From: Chitinophagaceae bacterium
GTDB taxonomy: Bacteria > Bacteroidota > Bacteroidia > Chitinophagales > Chitinophagaceae
Assembly (NCBI GenBank): GCA_020403455.1
Contig: JADBXP010000009.1
Coordinates: forward strand, 62,001-126,000
Direction of reading: 5' to 3'
DNA length: 64,000 nt
Translations under genes and position numbers: made by a program
Shown here: positions 53,252 to 61,544 of the stretch, piece by piece
Position numbering within the stretch: position 1 is the first letter of the stretch
Layout: every line of letters begins with the position of its first letter
The notes under the pieces: model-generated
Databases searched by the model: none
Told to the model about the DNA's origin: nothing
Seen by the model: only the letters and a program-made list of their open reading frames with translations

Positions 53252-55342
53252 ATGTCTATTATCCAAAGAATTCGTGATAAAGGTGCCTGGGTACTTTTTG
53301 GAATCATCGCTCTTGCTTTGATTGCTTTCATTTTACAGGATGGTGTTCGCCAGGGAGGTGGTCTTTTTACCAATACTACAGTATTGGGTGAAGTAAATGG
53401 TCAAACCCTCCTGAAAGCTTCTTTTGATGAAAAACTCAATGATCTTGAGCAGATGGCTCAAGGACAAGGAGGTCCTCGCGAAGAACTAATGGAACAACTC
53501 TGGAACCAAGAAGTTGATCAGCTCTTATTAAAAGAGCAATATGAAAAATTGGGTCTGATGGTGTCTCCTAAAGAATTATCAGATTTATTATTTGGGCCCA
53601 ATAGTCCCTTGAAACAAGAATTTACAGACCCGGCAACAGGTGAATTCCGTGTCAATGATGCCAGAAATGCGATTGCTCAAATGAAGCGCAGTAAGAGTGC
53701 TGAGCAAACCAGAATGGTCAATACGGTTTATATTAATCCTGCAGTAGAGCGCATTCTGCGCATTAAATATCAATCTTTGTTGCTTCAATCTTCCTACATA
53801 CCTAAATGGTTGGTAGAAAAACAAATAGCAGATAATAACAGCATTGCTACTATGTCCTATGTGTATTATCCGTACAATGCTATACCTGATTCAGCAGTGA
53901 AAGTATCAGATGATGATATTGCTTCTTACGTTAAAAAGCATGCCAACGAATACCAGAAGCTGGAGGAAACGCGCAACGTAACATATGTGGCATTCAGTGC
54001 TGCCCCGTCTTCCACTGACTCTGCCAATGTGTACAACGAGTTGATGAGCTTAAAAGATAGTTTCGCCACTACGAAAGATGCCGGTCTCTTCCTTGCAAAG
54101 AACTCATCTGCTCTACCTTTTTACGATAGTTACTTTAGCAAAAGCCGCATACAACAGCCCAATAAAGATACACTCGTTCGTATCCCGGTAGGTCAGGTGT
54201 ATGGTCCTTATGTTGATGGCAACAACTACGTTTTGGCAAAAATGATCAACAGCAAGACCTGGCCTGATAGTGCTAGGGTGAGACACATTCTAATTGCCTT
54301 TAACGATCCTAATACCCGTCAGCCCCTTCGCAATGATAGTGTGGCTTCCAAGCTGGCAGACAGCATAAGAAATGCCATTATTACCGGAGCTGATTTTAAT
54401 GCTCTTTGTACCCGCTATTCTAATGACCCCGGTAGCAAGGATAAGGGAGGAGTGTATGAATATTTCCCCCAGGGACAAATGGTTGCTGAATTCAATGACT
54501 TCTCTTTCGATAAACCCGTTGGAACTAAAGGTATAGTAAAAACAGAGTTTGGTTACCATTACATCGAAGTGCTGGGTCAAAAGAATCCAAATCCAGCCTA
54601 TAAGATTGCTTATCTCGCTAAACCTATTCTTGCCGGAACAGAAACAGAAGCTGCCGCTGCTGCTGCTGCCGCACAATTCCTGGCCGCCGCAAAAGATGCC
54701 CGCAAGTTTTCTGATGAAGCAACCCGGATGAAAAAGCCTCTTCAGAGTATTTCAGACATACGCGAAAACGATTATAATGTAGGAACATTGGGCCAATCCA
54801 GAACACTCGTTCGCTGGATCTATCAAAATGATGCTGGTGATATTTCTGAACCTACCAGCATTGGAGACCAGGTCATCGTTGCCCTAATCAATGGAATCTT
54901 CCCCAAGGGAACCATGTCTGTTGCCGAAGCAAAACCACTCGTTGAAAATATTGTACGAAATGAGAAAAAAGCAACCCTGATTGCCACAACAAAATTCAAG
55001 GGAAAAAATCTTGACGAAATAGCTAAAAACATTCAGGCGCCTGTTCAAAAAGCAGATACCCTCTTCTTCTCGGCTCCTTTTATCGCAGGAGTTGGAAACG
55101 AGCCTGCAGTTGTTGGTGCCGCATTTAATAAATCTCAGATTGGAAAAACAAGCTCCCCAATTCGTGGAACAACAGGAGTTTTCGCCATCCAAACTGAATC
55201 TGCCGGTGCTCGTCCCTCCATGCAGGATACAGAATCTTTCAAGCAGAGTTTGATGCAACTGTTGCGCTCCTCATCATTCCGCAGCCAAGATGCACTCCGC
55301 AAGGCAGCCAAAATAAAGGACAACAGGTTCCAGTTCAATTAA
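53252..55342 (+). CDS. PpiD/SurA-like periplasmic peptidylprolyl isomerase
   Basis: 696 residues. N-terminal single membrane anchor (WVLFGIIALALIAFIL) followed by a SurA_N/PpiD chaperone part and a parvulin domain (RVRHILIAFNDPNTRQ...GADFNALCTRYSNDPGSKDKGG...FGYHYIEVL). It folds or chaperones exported proteins at the outer face of the inner membrane. The ATG at 53252 is chosen over one at 53195 because the promoter -7 box (53201-53208) lies between them. A strong terminator follows the stop. Confidence 0.92.
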   Translation: MSIIQRIRDKGAWVLFGIIALALIAFILQDGVRQGGGLFTNTTVLGEVNGQTLLKASFDEKLNDLEQMAQGQGGPREELMEQLWNQEVDQLLLKEQYEKLGLMVSPKELSDLLFGPNSPLKQEFTDPATGEFRVNDARNAIAQMKRSKSAEQTRMVNTVYINPAVERILRIKYQSLLLQSSYIPKWLVEKQIADNNSIATMSYVYYPYNAIPDSAVKVSDDDIASYVKKHANEYQKLEETRNVTYVAFSAAPSSTDSANVYNELMSLKDSFATTKDAGLFLAKNSSALPFYDSYFSKSRIQQPNKDTLVRIPVGQVYGPYVDGNNYVLAKMINSKTWPDSARVRHILIAFNDPNTRQPLRNDSVASKLADSIRNAIITGADFNALCTRYSNDPGSKDKGGVYEYFPQGQMVAEFNDFSFDKPVGTKGIVKTEFGYHYIEVLGQKNPNPAYKIAYLAKPILAGTETEAAAAAAAAQFLAAAKDARKFSDEATRMKKPLQSISDIRENDYNVGTLGQSRTLVRWIYQNDAGDISEPTSIGDQVIVALINGIFPKGTMSVAEAKPLVENIVRNEKKATLIATTKFKGKNLDEIAKNIQAPVQKADTLFFSAPFIAGVGNEPAVVGAAFNKSQIGKTSSPIRGTTGVFAIQTESAGARPSMQDTESFKQSLMQLLRSSSFRSQDALRKAAKIKDNRFQFN

Positions 55343-55367
55343 GGAATCAATATAAGCGACATTTATC

Positions 55368-55397
55368 AGGCCCGGCAACCCCCGGGCCTTTATTTTT
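55368..55397 (+). terminator. intrinsic terminator after the PpiD-like gene
   Basis: AGGCCCGG and CCGGGCCT form an 8-bp stem with a 6-nt loop, followed by TTTATTTTTA, 25 nt after the stop. Confidence 0.85.
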
Positions 55398-55432
55398 ACC
55401 TTTTCCGAAACTTTTGGCCCGACACGAACCAT

Positions 55433-55440
55433 TAACTTTG
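55433..55440 (+). promoter_or_regulatory. -7 promoter element TAACTTTG before DUF2480 gene
   Basis: Exact TAnnTTTG match 15 nt before the ATG at 55456, with TTTG at 55413-55416 as a possible -33 element. Confidence 0.55.
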
Positions 55441-55455
55441 CAGTACCCTTTTAAT

Positions 55456-55962
55456 ATGGAACAACCATTTATCAACAAGGTGGCTGAAAGCGGCCTTATC
55501 ACTCTTGATCCTGCGGAGTTTTATCCTACAGAGAGTATTCGCATTTTTGACCTGAAGGATTATCTTTTTATGAACCTCATTCTGAAAGAGAAAGATTTTC
55601 GGGCAGCACTTCAAAACACGGATTGGTCGGTATACCAGGACACCGCAGTAGGAATCGTATGTTCTACAGATGCCATCATTCCTCTATGGGCATATATGCT
55701 AGTAGCTTCTGCTTTGGAGCCCTTCGCCTCATTTATTATCAAAGGCAATGAACAGCAGGTACTGGAGTCACTTTTCCTGCGCAATATATCAGCTATCAAT
55801 GCAGCCGATTATGCAGGACAAAGAGTAGTTGTAAAAGGATGCGGAGAAAAAACAATTCCAGAATCAGTTTATATTGCTATCACCGAAAAATTACGGCCCC
55901 AAGTGAAAAGTATTTTTTTCGGCGAACCGTGCAGCACCGTTCCGGTGTACAAGAAAAAATAA
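55456..55962 (+). CDS. DUF2480 family protein
   Basis: 168-residue soluble protein, full length for the Bacteroidota DUF2480 family: a conserved start (VAESGLITLDPAEFYP), VYQDTAVGIVCSTDAIIPLWAYMLVAS in the middle, and VVVKGCGEKTIPESVYI. The function is unknown. The ATG at 55456 is chosen; an in-frame start at 55414 would place the -7 promoter element inside the gene. It converges with the second desaturase-family gene with a 2-nt gap. Confidence 0.85.
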   Translation: MEQPFINKVAESGLITLDPAEFYPTESIRIFDLKDYLFMNLILKEKDFRAALQNTDWSVYQDTAVGIVCSTDAIIPLWAYMLVASALEPFASFIIKGNEQQVLESLFLRNISAINAADYAGQRVVVKGCGEKTIPESVYIAITEKLRPQVKSIFFGEPCSTVPVYKKK

Positions 55963-55964
55963 AT

Positions 55965-56732
55965 TTAGCCTTTTTGTTTTGTGCGTGTAGTTGCGTCTAC
56001 ATATCGAGTGTCATAATCCTCCCGGATGGTTCCCAATACCCTGTCCCAAAATAAAAAATACAAACCATAATTTCCCTTAAAATATTGGTGGTGCTGATTG
56101 TGGTTTACAGAAGTATTGATCCACCTGCCAATGCGTGTTTTGTGAAATCCTTTTGGATACAACTCATAGCCGAGATGTCCATATACGTTGTACACGATCA
56201 TCATCAGGAAGAACAACAGCAAATGCGTCTTGTGAATGGGAACAGTAAACAAAAACACCACCACAATCCCTACCTCTACAATGGCCTCCAGCGGATGAAA
56301 GGCATAAGCTGCCCAAGGACTAGGGTTGGTTGACTTGTGGTGGACCAGATGAAAAAGGTTAAATAGTTTTTTATGGTGCATGAGCCGATGAGCGAAATAA
56401 AAATAAGTGTCATGCATCACAAACAAAACGGGGAATAGCGCAAAATAATAGAACCACCCATATTTCGCTATATCCATATACAGCGTTGTATGTTTTGCGA
56501 TCGAGGGTACAGCAATTAGCGGATAAGTTACGGTAGTGAAAATAAAAATGGTGAGCATCGAATAACCGAATTCGCGCAGGTAGTCTTTGTTTTCAGGAAA
56601 ACGAAGCTGTATTTTTTTGTACAACCATTTCCTGCGGAATAATAGATAAAACAACACGAAAGCAAGGCCGGCAAAGAAGCTGTACCGACCAGCGATCATC
56701 CACATCTGTTTAAAATAGAACTCCCAATTCAC
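55965..56732 (-). CDS. second sterol desaturase family membrane protein
   Basis: 255 residues, about four membrane helices, with the di-iron histidine clusters HRLMHH, HLVHH and HNQHHQYF. GTG start (VNWEFYFKQM), no upstream ATG at a suitable place; the -7 element 4 nt before it supports this start. Hydroxylates or desaturates an unknown lipid. It resembles the 28580 gene only in the histidine motifs, so the two probably act on different substrates. Confidence 0.88.
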   Translation of the reverse strand: MNWEFYFKQMWMIAGRYSFFAGLAFVLFYLLFRRKWLYKKIQLRFPENKDYLREFGYSMLTIFIFTTVTYPLIAVPSIAKHTTLYMDIAKYGWFYYFALFPVLFVMHDTYFYFAHRLMHHKKLFNLFHLVHHKSTNPSPWAAYAFHPLEAIVEVGIVVVFLFTVPIHKTHLLLFFLMMIVYNVYGHLGYELYPKGFHKTRIGRWINTSVNHNQHHQYFKGNYGLYFLFWDRVLGTIREDYDTRYVDATTRTKQKG

Positions 56733-56736
56733 GGCG

Positions 56737-56744
56737 CAAAGTTA
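56737..56744 (-). promoter_or_regulatory. -7 promoter element TAACTTTG before second desaturase-family gene
   Basis: Exact TAnnTTTG match on minus ending 4 nt before the GTG start; predicted leaderless. Confidence 0.6.
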
Positions 56745-56777
56745 GTCGTGAATAGAACACCAGAACCGGACAAAAGG

Positions 56778-57248
56778 TTAATTTTTAAGCATGTATTTTT
56801 CCAGACTGACAAAGGCCTGGCGGCGTACCCGGTTCTGCAGAAAGCCCGACCATCCCAACAACCATCCCTTCCAGCCGAGGGCTTGGCGGCACCATTTATA
56901 CATATCAAAAGAATCAGAATGTTCTATAATGAATCCGTCGCGAAGGCGCATGTGCGCTTTCACCTTATTGACAACCCTTCTCCCTGTACCTGAAAAAGTA
57001 TAATTCGCTTCCCACTCGCAGGTGGCATATTCTTCATCCAACAAATCTATCCTTCCAATGCTGATCTGCAAATCCTTTCCGCGACCACACAACATCTCCC
57101 ACATTTTCTTTACACTATCACCTTCCAGCCAGGGAAATACGGGATCGCTAAAAACGATGTTGTCAGCATAACATCGTGCCATTTCTGCGCTGTCTCTTTT
57201 TTGAAAAGCGGCATAAAATCTTCTTATTGTTGCTTCGTTGGGATGCAT
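56778..57248 (-). CDS. SnoaL-like/NTF2-fold family protein
   Basis: 156 residues of the NTF2-like cone fold: NEATIRRFYAAFQKRD, MARCYADNIVFSDPVFPWLEGD, HMRLRDGFIIEHSDSFDMYKW. Members of this superfamily are isomerases, hydratases or ligand binders; the specific activity here is unknown. It begins 9 nt after the polA stop and so is probably co-transcribed with polA. Confidence 0.85.
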   Translation of the reverse strand: MHPNEATIRRFYAAFQKRDSAEMARCYADNIVFSDPVFPWLEGDSVKKMWEMLCGRGKDLQISIGRIDLLDEEYATCEWEANYTFSGTGRRVVNKVKAHMRLRDGFIIEHSDSFDMYKWCRQALGWKGWLLGWSGFLQNRVRRQAFVSLEKYMLKN

Positions 57249-57257
57249 AAATATTTT

Positions 57258-60071
57258 TTAGTGTGCTTCCAGCCAATTTTTCCCCGAACCAATTGCTGCC
57301 TCTACCGGAACAGAGTTGGGTAAAACCAGCGCTTGTTTCATACCGGATAAAATAAGTGGCTGAAGCTGCTCTAGCTCTTCTTCCACTGCATCAAAGACCA
57401 ATTCATCATGAACCTGCAAGATCATTACCGACTTCATGCGGCGCTCTTTCATCTCTTTGTGTATGCCAATCATCGCCAACTTGATCATGTCTGCTGCGGT
57501 GCCCTGTATCGGAGAGTTAATGGCGTTCCTTTCGGCAAAACCTCGTACAGTGAAGTTGGCAGAATTGATGTCCTTGAGCCAGCGCTTTCTACCCAACAAG
57601 GTTTCCACATACCCATTCTTCTGTGCGTATTGTACCACGTCGTCCATGTAGCGGGTAATGCCCGAGAACTCTTTTTTATAATTATCTATGATCTCTTTGG
57701 CTTCGGTTTTTGAGATGCCCAGATTTTCCGCCAGTCCAAAAGCACCCTGTCCATATATAATGCCGAAGTTCACGCTCTTCGCTTTGTAACGCATCTCTTT
57801 TGTAACATCTTCTTCGGCAACACCGAATACACGAGCAGCCGTCGCCGTGTGAATGTCTTTTCCCAGGCGGAAAGCCTCACACATATTGGGATCTCCACTC
57901 ATCGACGCAACTATGCGCAACTCTATCTGCGAATAGTCTGCGCTCACGAGAACGCGGCCCTCTTCACGCGCAATAAAAGCTTTTCTGATTTCACGCCCAC
58001 GATCGCTTCGAATGGGAATGTTCTGCAGATTGGGATTGTTGCTGCTCAGCCTTCCTGTTACTGCCACCGCCTGTGCATACGAAGTGTGCACTCTTCCTGT
58101 TTTGCTGTTGATCATTTCGGGAAGGGCATCAACATAGGTGCTCTTAAGCTTGGTCAATTCACGAAAACTGAGGATATCTGCAACAATGGGGTGTTGGGCT
58201 GCCAGCTTTTGCAAAACATCTTCGCCGGTAGCATATTGTCCCGTTTTTGTTTTTTTCGCTTTTGGATCTACCTGTAATTTTTCAAACAACACTTCTCCCA
58301 ATTGTTTGGGAGAGGCGAGGTTGAAGCGAACTCCGGCCTGTTGGTAAACGGACTCTTCACATTTCTTGGCTTCCTTTTCAAGCAGGCTACTATAGTCATT
58401 TAAAAAAGCAACATCCACCCGAACCCCCTCAAACTCCATGTCAGTTAACACGCGTACCAATGGATTTTCTACCTCACGAAAAACACGCTCCACTTCTTTG
58501 CTGCCCATCTCCGGTTCAAACACCGACTTCAGCTGAAGCGTTATGTCCGCATCTTCTACTGCATATTCTTTGATTTTTTCTTTTTCCACATCGCGCATGT
58601 TACCCTGTCCCTTTCCTTTTTTGCCGATTAATTCTTCAATGTGTACGGGCTCATAGCCTAGATAACGAGCACTGAGATAATCCATGCTCCTTCTTCCTTC
58701 CGGATCGATCAGATAGTGTGCCAGCATGGTATCAAATATTTTACCCCGAGGTTCAATGCCCAGCCATTTTAGAATGAGCAAATCGTACTTAAGATTGTGT
58801 CCTACCCAGGTAACATCTGCTCTCTCAAAGAGTGGCCGCATTTGTTCCAACAAGTCGGAAAGGGCTTTTTTGTCCGAGGGACAAGGAATATAATATCCCT
58901 CCCCTTTTTTATAAGAAAAGCTCATGCCTACGGGCTCTGCCTCGTTGGCATCGAGGTCGGTAGTTTCCGTGTCGAAGCATATTTCAGGCACCTGCATTAA
59001 CTCGTTGATCAGCGAGGCAACCGCTTCCGCCGTTTCTACCAGTGTATAATGATGTTGCGTATTATGAATGTTTCTATCTGCCAGCAAGCCCTGAACAGTT
59101 TCGGCGGGCGCTTCTTTTTTTGCCTGGGGCGCCTCCATGGCTTCACCAAACAAGTTGATCTGAACTGCTTTGGGAGCAGTCTGAAAAGCATTGAAGCTTT
59201 CTCCCAAAATTCGTTTACCGAGTGTTTTAAACTCCAGTTCGGTGAACACTTCTGTCAACAATTCTTTGTTCCATTCCTTTAAACGATAATCTTCTTCATG
59301 AAAGCTCACAGGCACATTGGTAATTATTGTTGCCAGCTTTTTGCTCATGATTGCGTCGTCTTTTCCCTTGCGTACTTTTTCACCCAGCGCTCCCTTGATT
59401 TCATCTGCATGAGCCAGCACGTTTTCCAACGTATCATATTCCTTCAGCAACTTGGCCGCAGTTTTTTCTCCAATACCCGCAATGCCGGGGATATTGTCTA
59501 CGGCATCTCCCATGAGCCCAAGCATATCCACAACCTGCTCAACACGTTTGATGTCCCATTTTTCACAAATTTTTTCAGCTGTGAGAATTTCTTCTGAGCC
59601 GCCGGCAGAGGCGGGCTTATATATATATACGTGAGGATGGATGAGAAGCTGTCCATAGTCTTTGTCCGATGTTACCATATAAACGCTATAACCTAAATCG
59701 GCCGCCTGCCAGGCAACCGTTCCTATTACGTCATCTGCTTCGTAGCCATCTAACTCAACAACGGGAATATTGAATCCCTGGATAATTTTTTTTATATCCG
59801 GAAGCGATTCCAGCAAATCTTCCGGGGCCTCTTGCCGGTTGGATTTATAATCTGCAAAATCAGTATGCCTCTCGGTAGGTGCGTGTGTGTCGAAGCAAAC
59901 CGCGAGGTGGGTCGGCTTTTCTTTGTTGATCAATTCAAACAGCGTATTGGTAAATCCGAATTGAGCGTTGGTATTTTTTCCCCTCGATGTAATGCGGGGT
60001 GCGCGAATCAGCGCATAATATGCACGGTACACCAGTGCCAGCGCATCTAAGAGGAACAGCTTTTTTTCCAT
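57258..60071 (-). CDS. polA: DNA polymerase I
   Basis: 937 residues with all three Pol I modules: 5'-3' exonuclease (about 1-300; SDKDYGQLL, DNIPGIAGIGEKTA), 3'-5' exonuclease (about 345-530; CFDTETTDLD with the D-x-E metal pair intact, so proofreading should be active), and polymerase (SADYSQIELR, KSVNFGIIYGQG, VHDELVFD). It removes primers and fills repair gaps. ATG at 60071; a -7-like TACCTTTA ends 4 nt before it. Confidence 0.98.
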   Translation of the reverse strand: MEKKLFLLDALALVYRAYYALIRAPRITSRGKNTNAQFGFTNTLFELINKEKPTHLAVCFDTHAPTERHTDFADYKSNRQEAPEDLLESLPDIKKIIQGFNIPVVELDGYEADDVIGTVAWQAADLGYSVYMVTSDKDYGQLLIHPHVYIYKPASAGGSEEILTAEKICEKWDIKRVEQVVDMLGLMGDAVDNIPGIAGIGEKTAAKLLKEYDTLENVLAHADEIKGALGEKVRKGKDDAIMSKKLATIITNVPVSFHEEDYRLKEWNKELLTEVFTELEFKTLGKRILGESFNAFQTAPKAVQINLFGEAMEAPQAKKEAPAETVQGLLADRNIHNTQHHYTLVETAEAVASLINELMQVPEICFDTETTDLDANEAEPVGMSFSYKKGEGYYIPCPSDKKALSDLLEQMRPLFERADVTWVGHNLKYDLLILKWLGIEPRGKIFDTMLAHYLIDPEGRRSMDYLSARYLGYEPVHIEELIGKKGKGQGNMRDVEKEKIKEYAVEDADITLQLKSVFEPEMGSKEVERVFREVENPLVRVLTDMEFEGVRVDVAFLNDYSSLLEKEAKKCEESVYQQAGVRFNLASPKQLGEVLFEKLQVDPKAKKTKTGQYATGEDVLQKLAAQHPIVADILSFRELTKLKSTYVDALPEMINSKTGRVHTSYAQAVAVTGRLSSNNPNLQNIPIRSDRGREIRKAFIAREEGRVLVSADYSQIELRIVASMSGDPNMCEAFRLGKDIHTATAARVFGVAEEDVTKEMRYKAKSVNFGIIYGQGAFGLAENLGISKTEAKEIIDNYKKEFSGITRYMDDVVQYAQKNGYVETLLGRKRWLKDINSANFTVRGFAERNAINSPIQGTAADMIKLAMIGIHKEMKERRMKSVMILQVHDELVFDAVEEELEQLQPLILSGMKQALVLPNSVPVEAAIGSGKNWLEAH

Positions 60072-60075
60072 GGCT

Positions 60076-60083
60076 TAAAGGTA
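60076..60083 (-). promoter_or_regulatory. -7-like element TACCTTTA before polA
   Basis: One mismatch (last base A for G) to TAnnTTTG, ending 4 nt before the polA ATG, the same spacing as at four other genes. Confidence 0.4.
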
Positions 60084-60126
60084 TGAAAAGCGATGGACTG
60101 TGCGATTGCTCGTGGTATAAAATGCA

Positions 60127-60154
60127 GCAAGCCGCACGATGAAGCGCGGCTTGC
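60127..60154 (-). terminator. strong hairpin terminator between amidohydrolase gene and polA
   Basis: GCAAGCCGC pairs with GCGGCTTGC (9 bp, 10-nt loop); on minus it is followed by TGCATTTTAT. It separates the amidohydrolase transcript from polA. Confidence 0.7.
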
Positions 60155-60163
60155 CAGTTGATT

Positions 60164-60176
60164 CCGCCTACGGCGG
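60164..60176 (-). repeat. short hairpin CCGCC-TAC-GGCGG
   Basis: Perfect 5-bp GC stem with a 3-nt loop 8 nt after the amidohydrolase stop. Nearly the same as the hairpin at 37959-37973, which sits at the same place relative to a stop codon. Confidence 0.5.
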
Positions 60177-60184
60177 GAAAGCGA

Positions 60185-61504
60185 TTATTTCAAAGAATAC
60201 TTGTGTTTGTATCTTTCATAAAGTTGTCTTTGCTTGTTGTCTAGACTTGTCATGCGGCCCTGAATAAGAATATGGCTTACGTTACTGCTTTTAGGATCGA
60301 GCAGGTCGCCATCACTTACAACGATATTCGCATCTTTGCCCACCTCAAGACTACCCGTTCTTTTGTCAATGCCTAAAATTTTCGCAGCATTGAGCGTTAT
60401 GGCACTGAGGGCCTCTTCTTTACTCAGCCCAAAAGTAGCTGCAATACCTGCATTGTAAGAAAGGTTTCTGTAGCGGGTATTGGCGTCATCATCATTGATA
60501 CAATAGAGCACGCCTGCTTTTTGCAGCGCTGCCGGTGTTTTAAAGGGCTGATCAATGTCGTCGTCTTCCAAAGCGGGAAGATTCATGCATTGGTCAAGGA
60601 TCACAGAAATGTTGTTGGCCTTGAGCAAGTCGGCCATTTGAAAACTCTCGCTGCCACCAACGATTACCACATCGAAGCCAAACTCTTTTACAAAGTCGAT
60701 AGCGATGAGCATTTGCTTGATCTGGTCTCCGTGAACAAACAGTTTCTGTTTTTTCTCCAGCAGCGGACGCATGGCCTCCAGCTTGAGATTTATCTTGCTA
60801 TGGGTGGGCTCCTGAATATATGCTTTCGCTTCGCGGAAGAAGGCCTTGATCTCCTCTACTTTTTCGGTAGCAGAACTTCCTCCTGCATCTCCTCCTGCTC
60901 CTGGAAATCCGGGAAACCCACCAAATCGCCTGCCCCCTCCGCGGCTAATGAAGCTGGGAAGGTTAACATGCATTCCAATATCGTTTTGGTAACCGGCGTC
61001 TTCCCAGTTCCAGGCATCCAATTGCACGACAGAAGAGCTTCCGCTTACTACTCCGCCTTGTGGAGCTATGTTGGCGAGTAAAATGCCATTGCTGCGCAAG
61101 ACAGCAGGAACCCTGGAGTCTGTATTGTAGGCAACAATGGAACGAATGTTGCTGTTGAAATCACCTAGTTCAGAAAAGTCATTGCTGGCGCGAACACCAT
61201 TGGCAATTTCTTTTAAACCAATGTCTGTATTGGCAAGAATCAATCCCGGATAAATATGCTTTCCTTTCGCATCAATGACGCGATCGTTGCTACCCGGGGA
61301 AACGGCCGAGGCTCCAACGGTTGTAATCTTTCCGTTGTTTACTACGATGTTGCCATTTTCAATTACGGTTCCGTTGCCCACATGAATGGTTCCGTTCGTA
61401 ATAAAGGTTTTTCCTTTGAAGTCCGGAGCGGGATAAACAACTTCTTGTGAAAATGCCGGAATTGCAAAACAGCTTAACCAGCATATAGTCAGTAATTTTT
61501 TCAT
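60185..61504 (-). CDS. exported amidohydrolase-family protein, degenerate metal site
   Basis: 439 residues with a signal peptide (LLTICWLSCFAIPAFSQ). The amidohydrolase scaffold is clear: TFITNGTIHVGNGTVIENGNIVV at the start and GSLEVGKDANIVVSDGDLLD at the end. In active relatives the strand after PGL carries ID-x-H-x-H; here it reads PGLILANTDIG, so the first two metal-binding histidines are missing, which suggests a non-catalytic or atypical subunit. A glycine-rich loop (RGGGRRFGGFPG) is inserted. The ATG at 61504 is preferred to one at 61576, which would overlap the upstream gene. Confidence 0.87.
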   Translation of the reverse strand: MKKLLTICWLSCFAIPAFSQEVVYPAPDFKGKTFITNGTIHVGNGTVIENGNIVVNNGKITTVGASAVSPGSNDRVIDAKGKHIYPGLILANTDIGLKEIANGVRASNDFSELGDFNSNIRSIVAYNTDSRVPAVLRSNGILLANIAPQGGVVSGSSSVVQLDAWNWEDAGYQNDIGMHVNLPSFISRGGGRRFGGFPGFPGAGGDAGGSSATEKVEEIKAFFREAKAYIQEPTHSKINLKLEAMRPLLEKKQKLFVHGDQIKQMLIAIDFVKEFGFDVVIVGGSESFQMADLLKANNISVILDQCMNLPALEDDDIDQPFKTPAALQKAGVLYCINDDDANTRYRNLSYNAGIAATFGLSKEEALSAITLNAAKILGIDKRTGSLEVGKDANIVVSDGDLLDPKSSNVSHILIQGRMTSLDNKQRQLYERYKHKYSLK

Positions 61505-61544
61505 ACACATACTTTTTATAAATATTCTGCTTGTGCAGTTTTGA

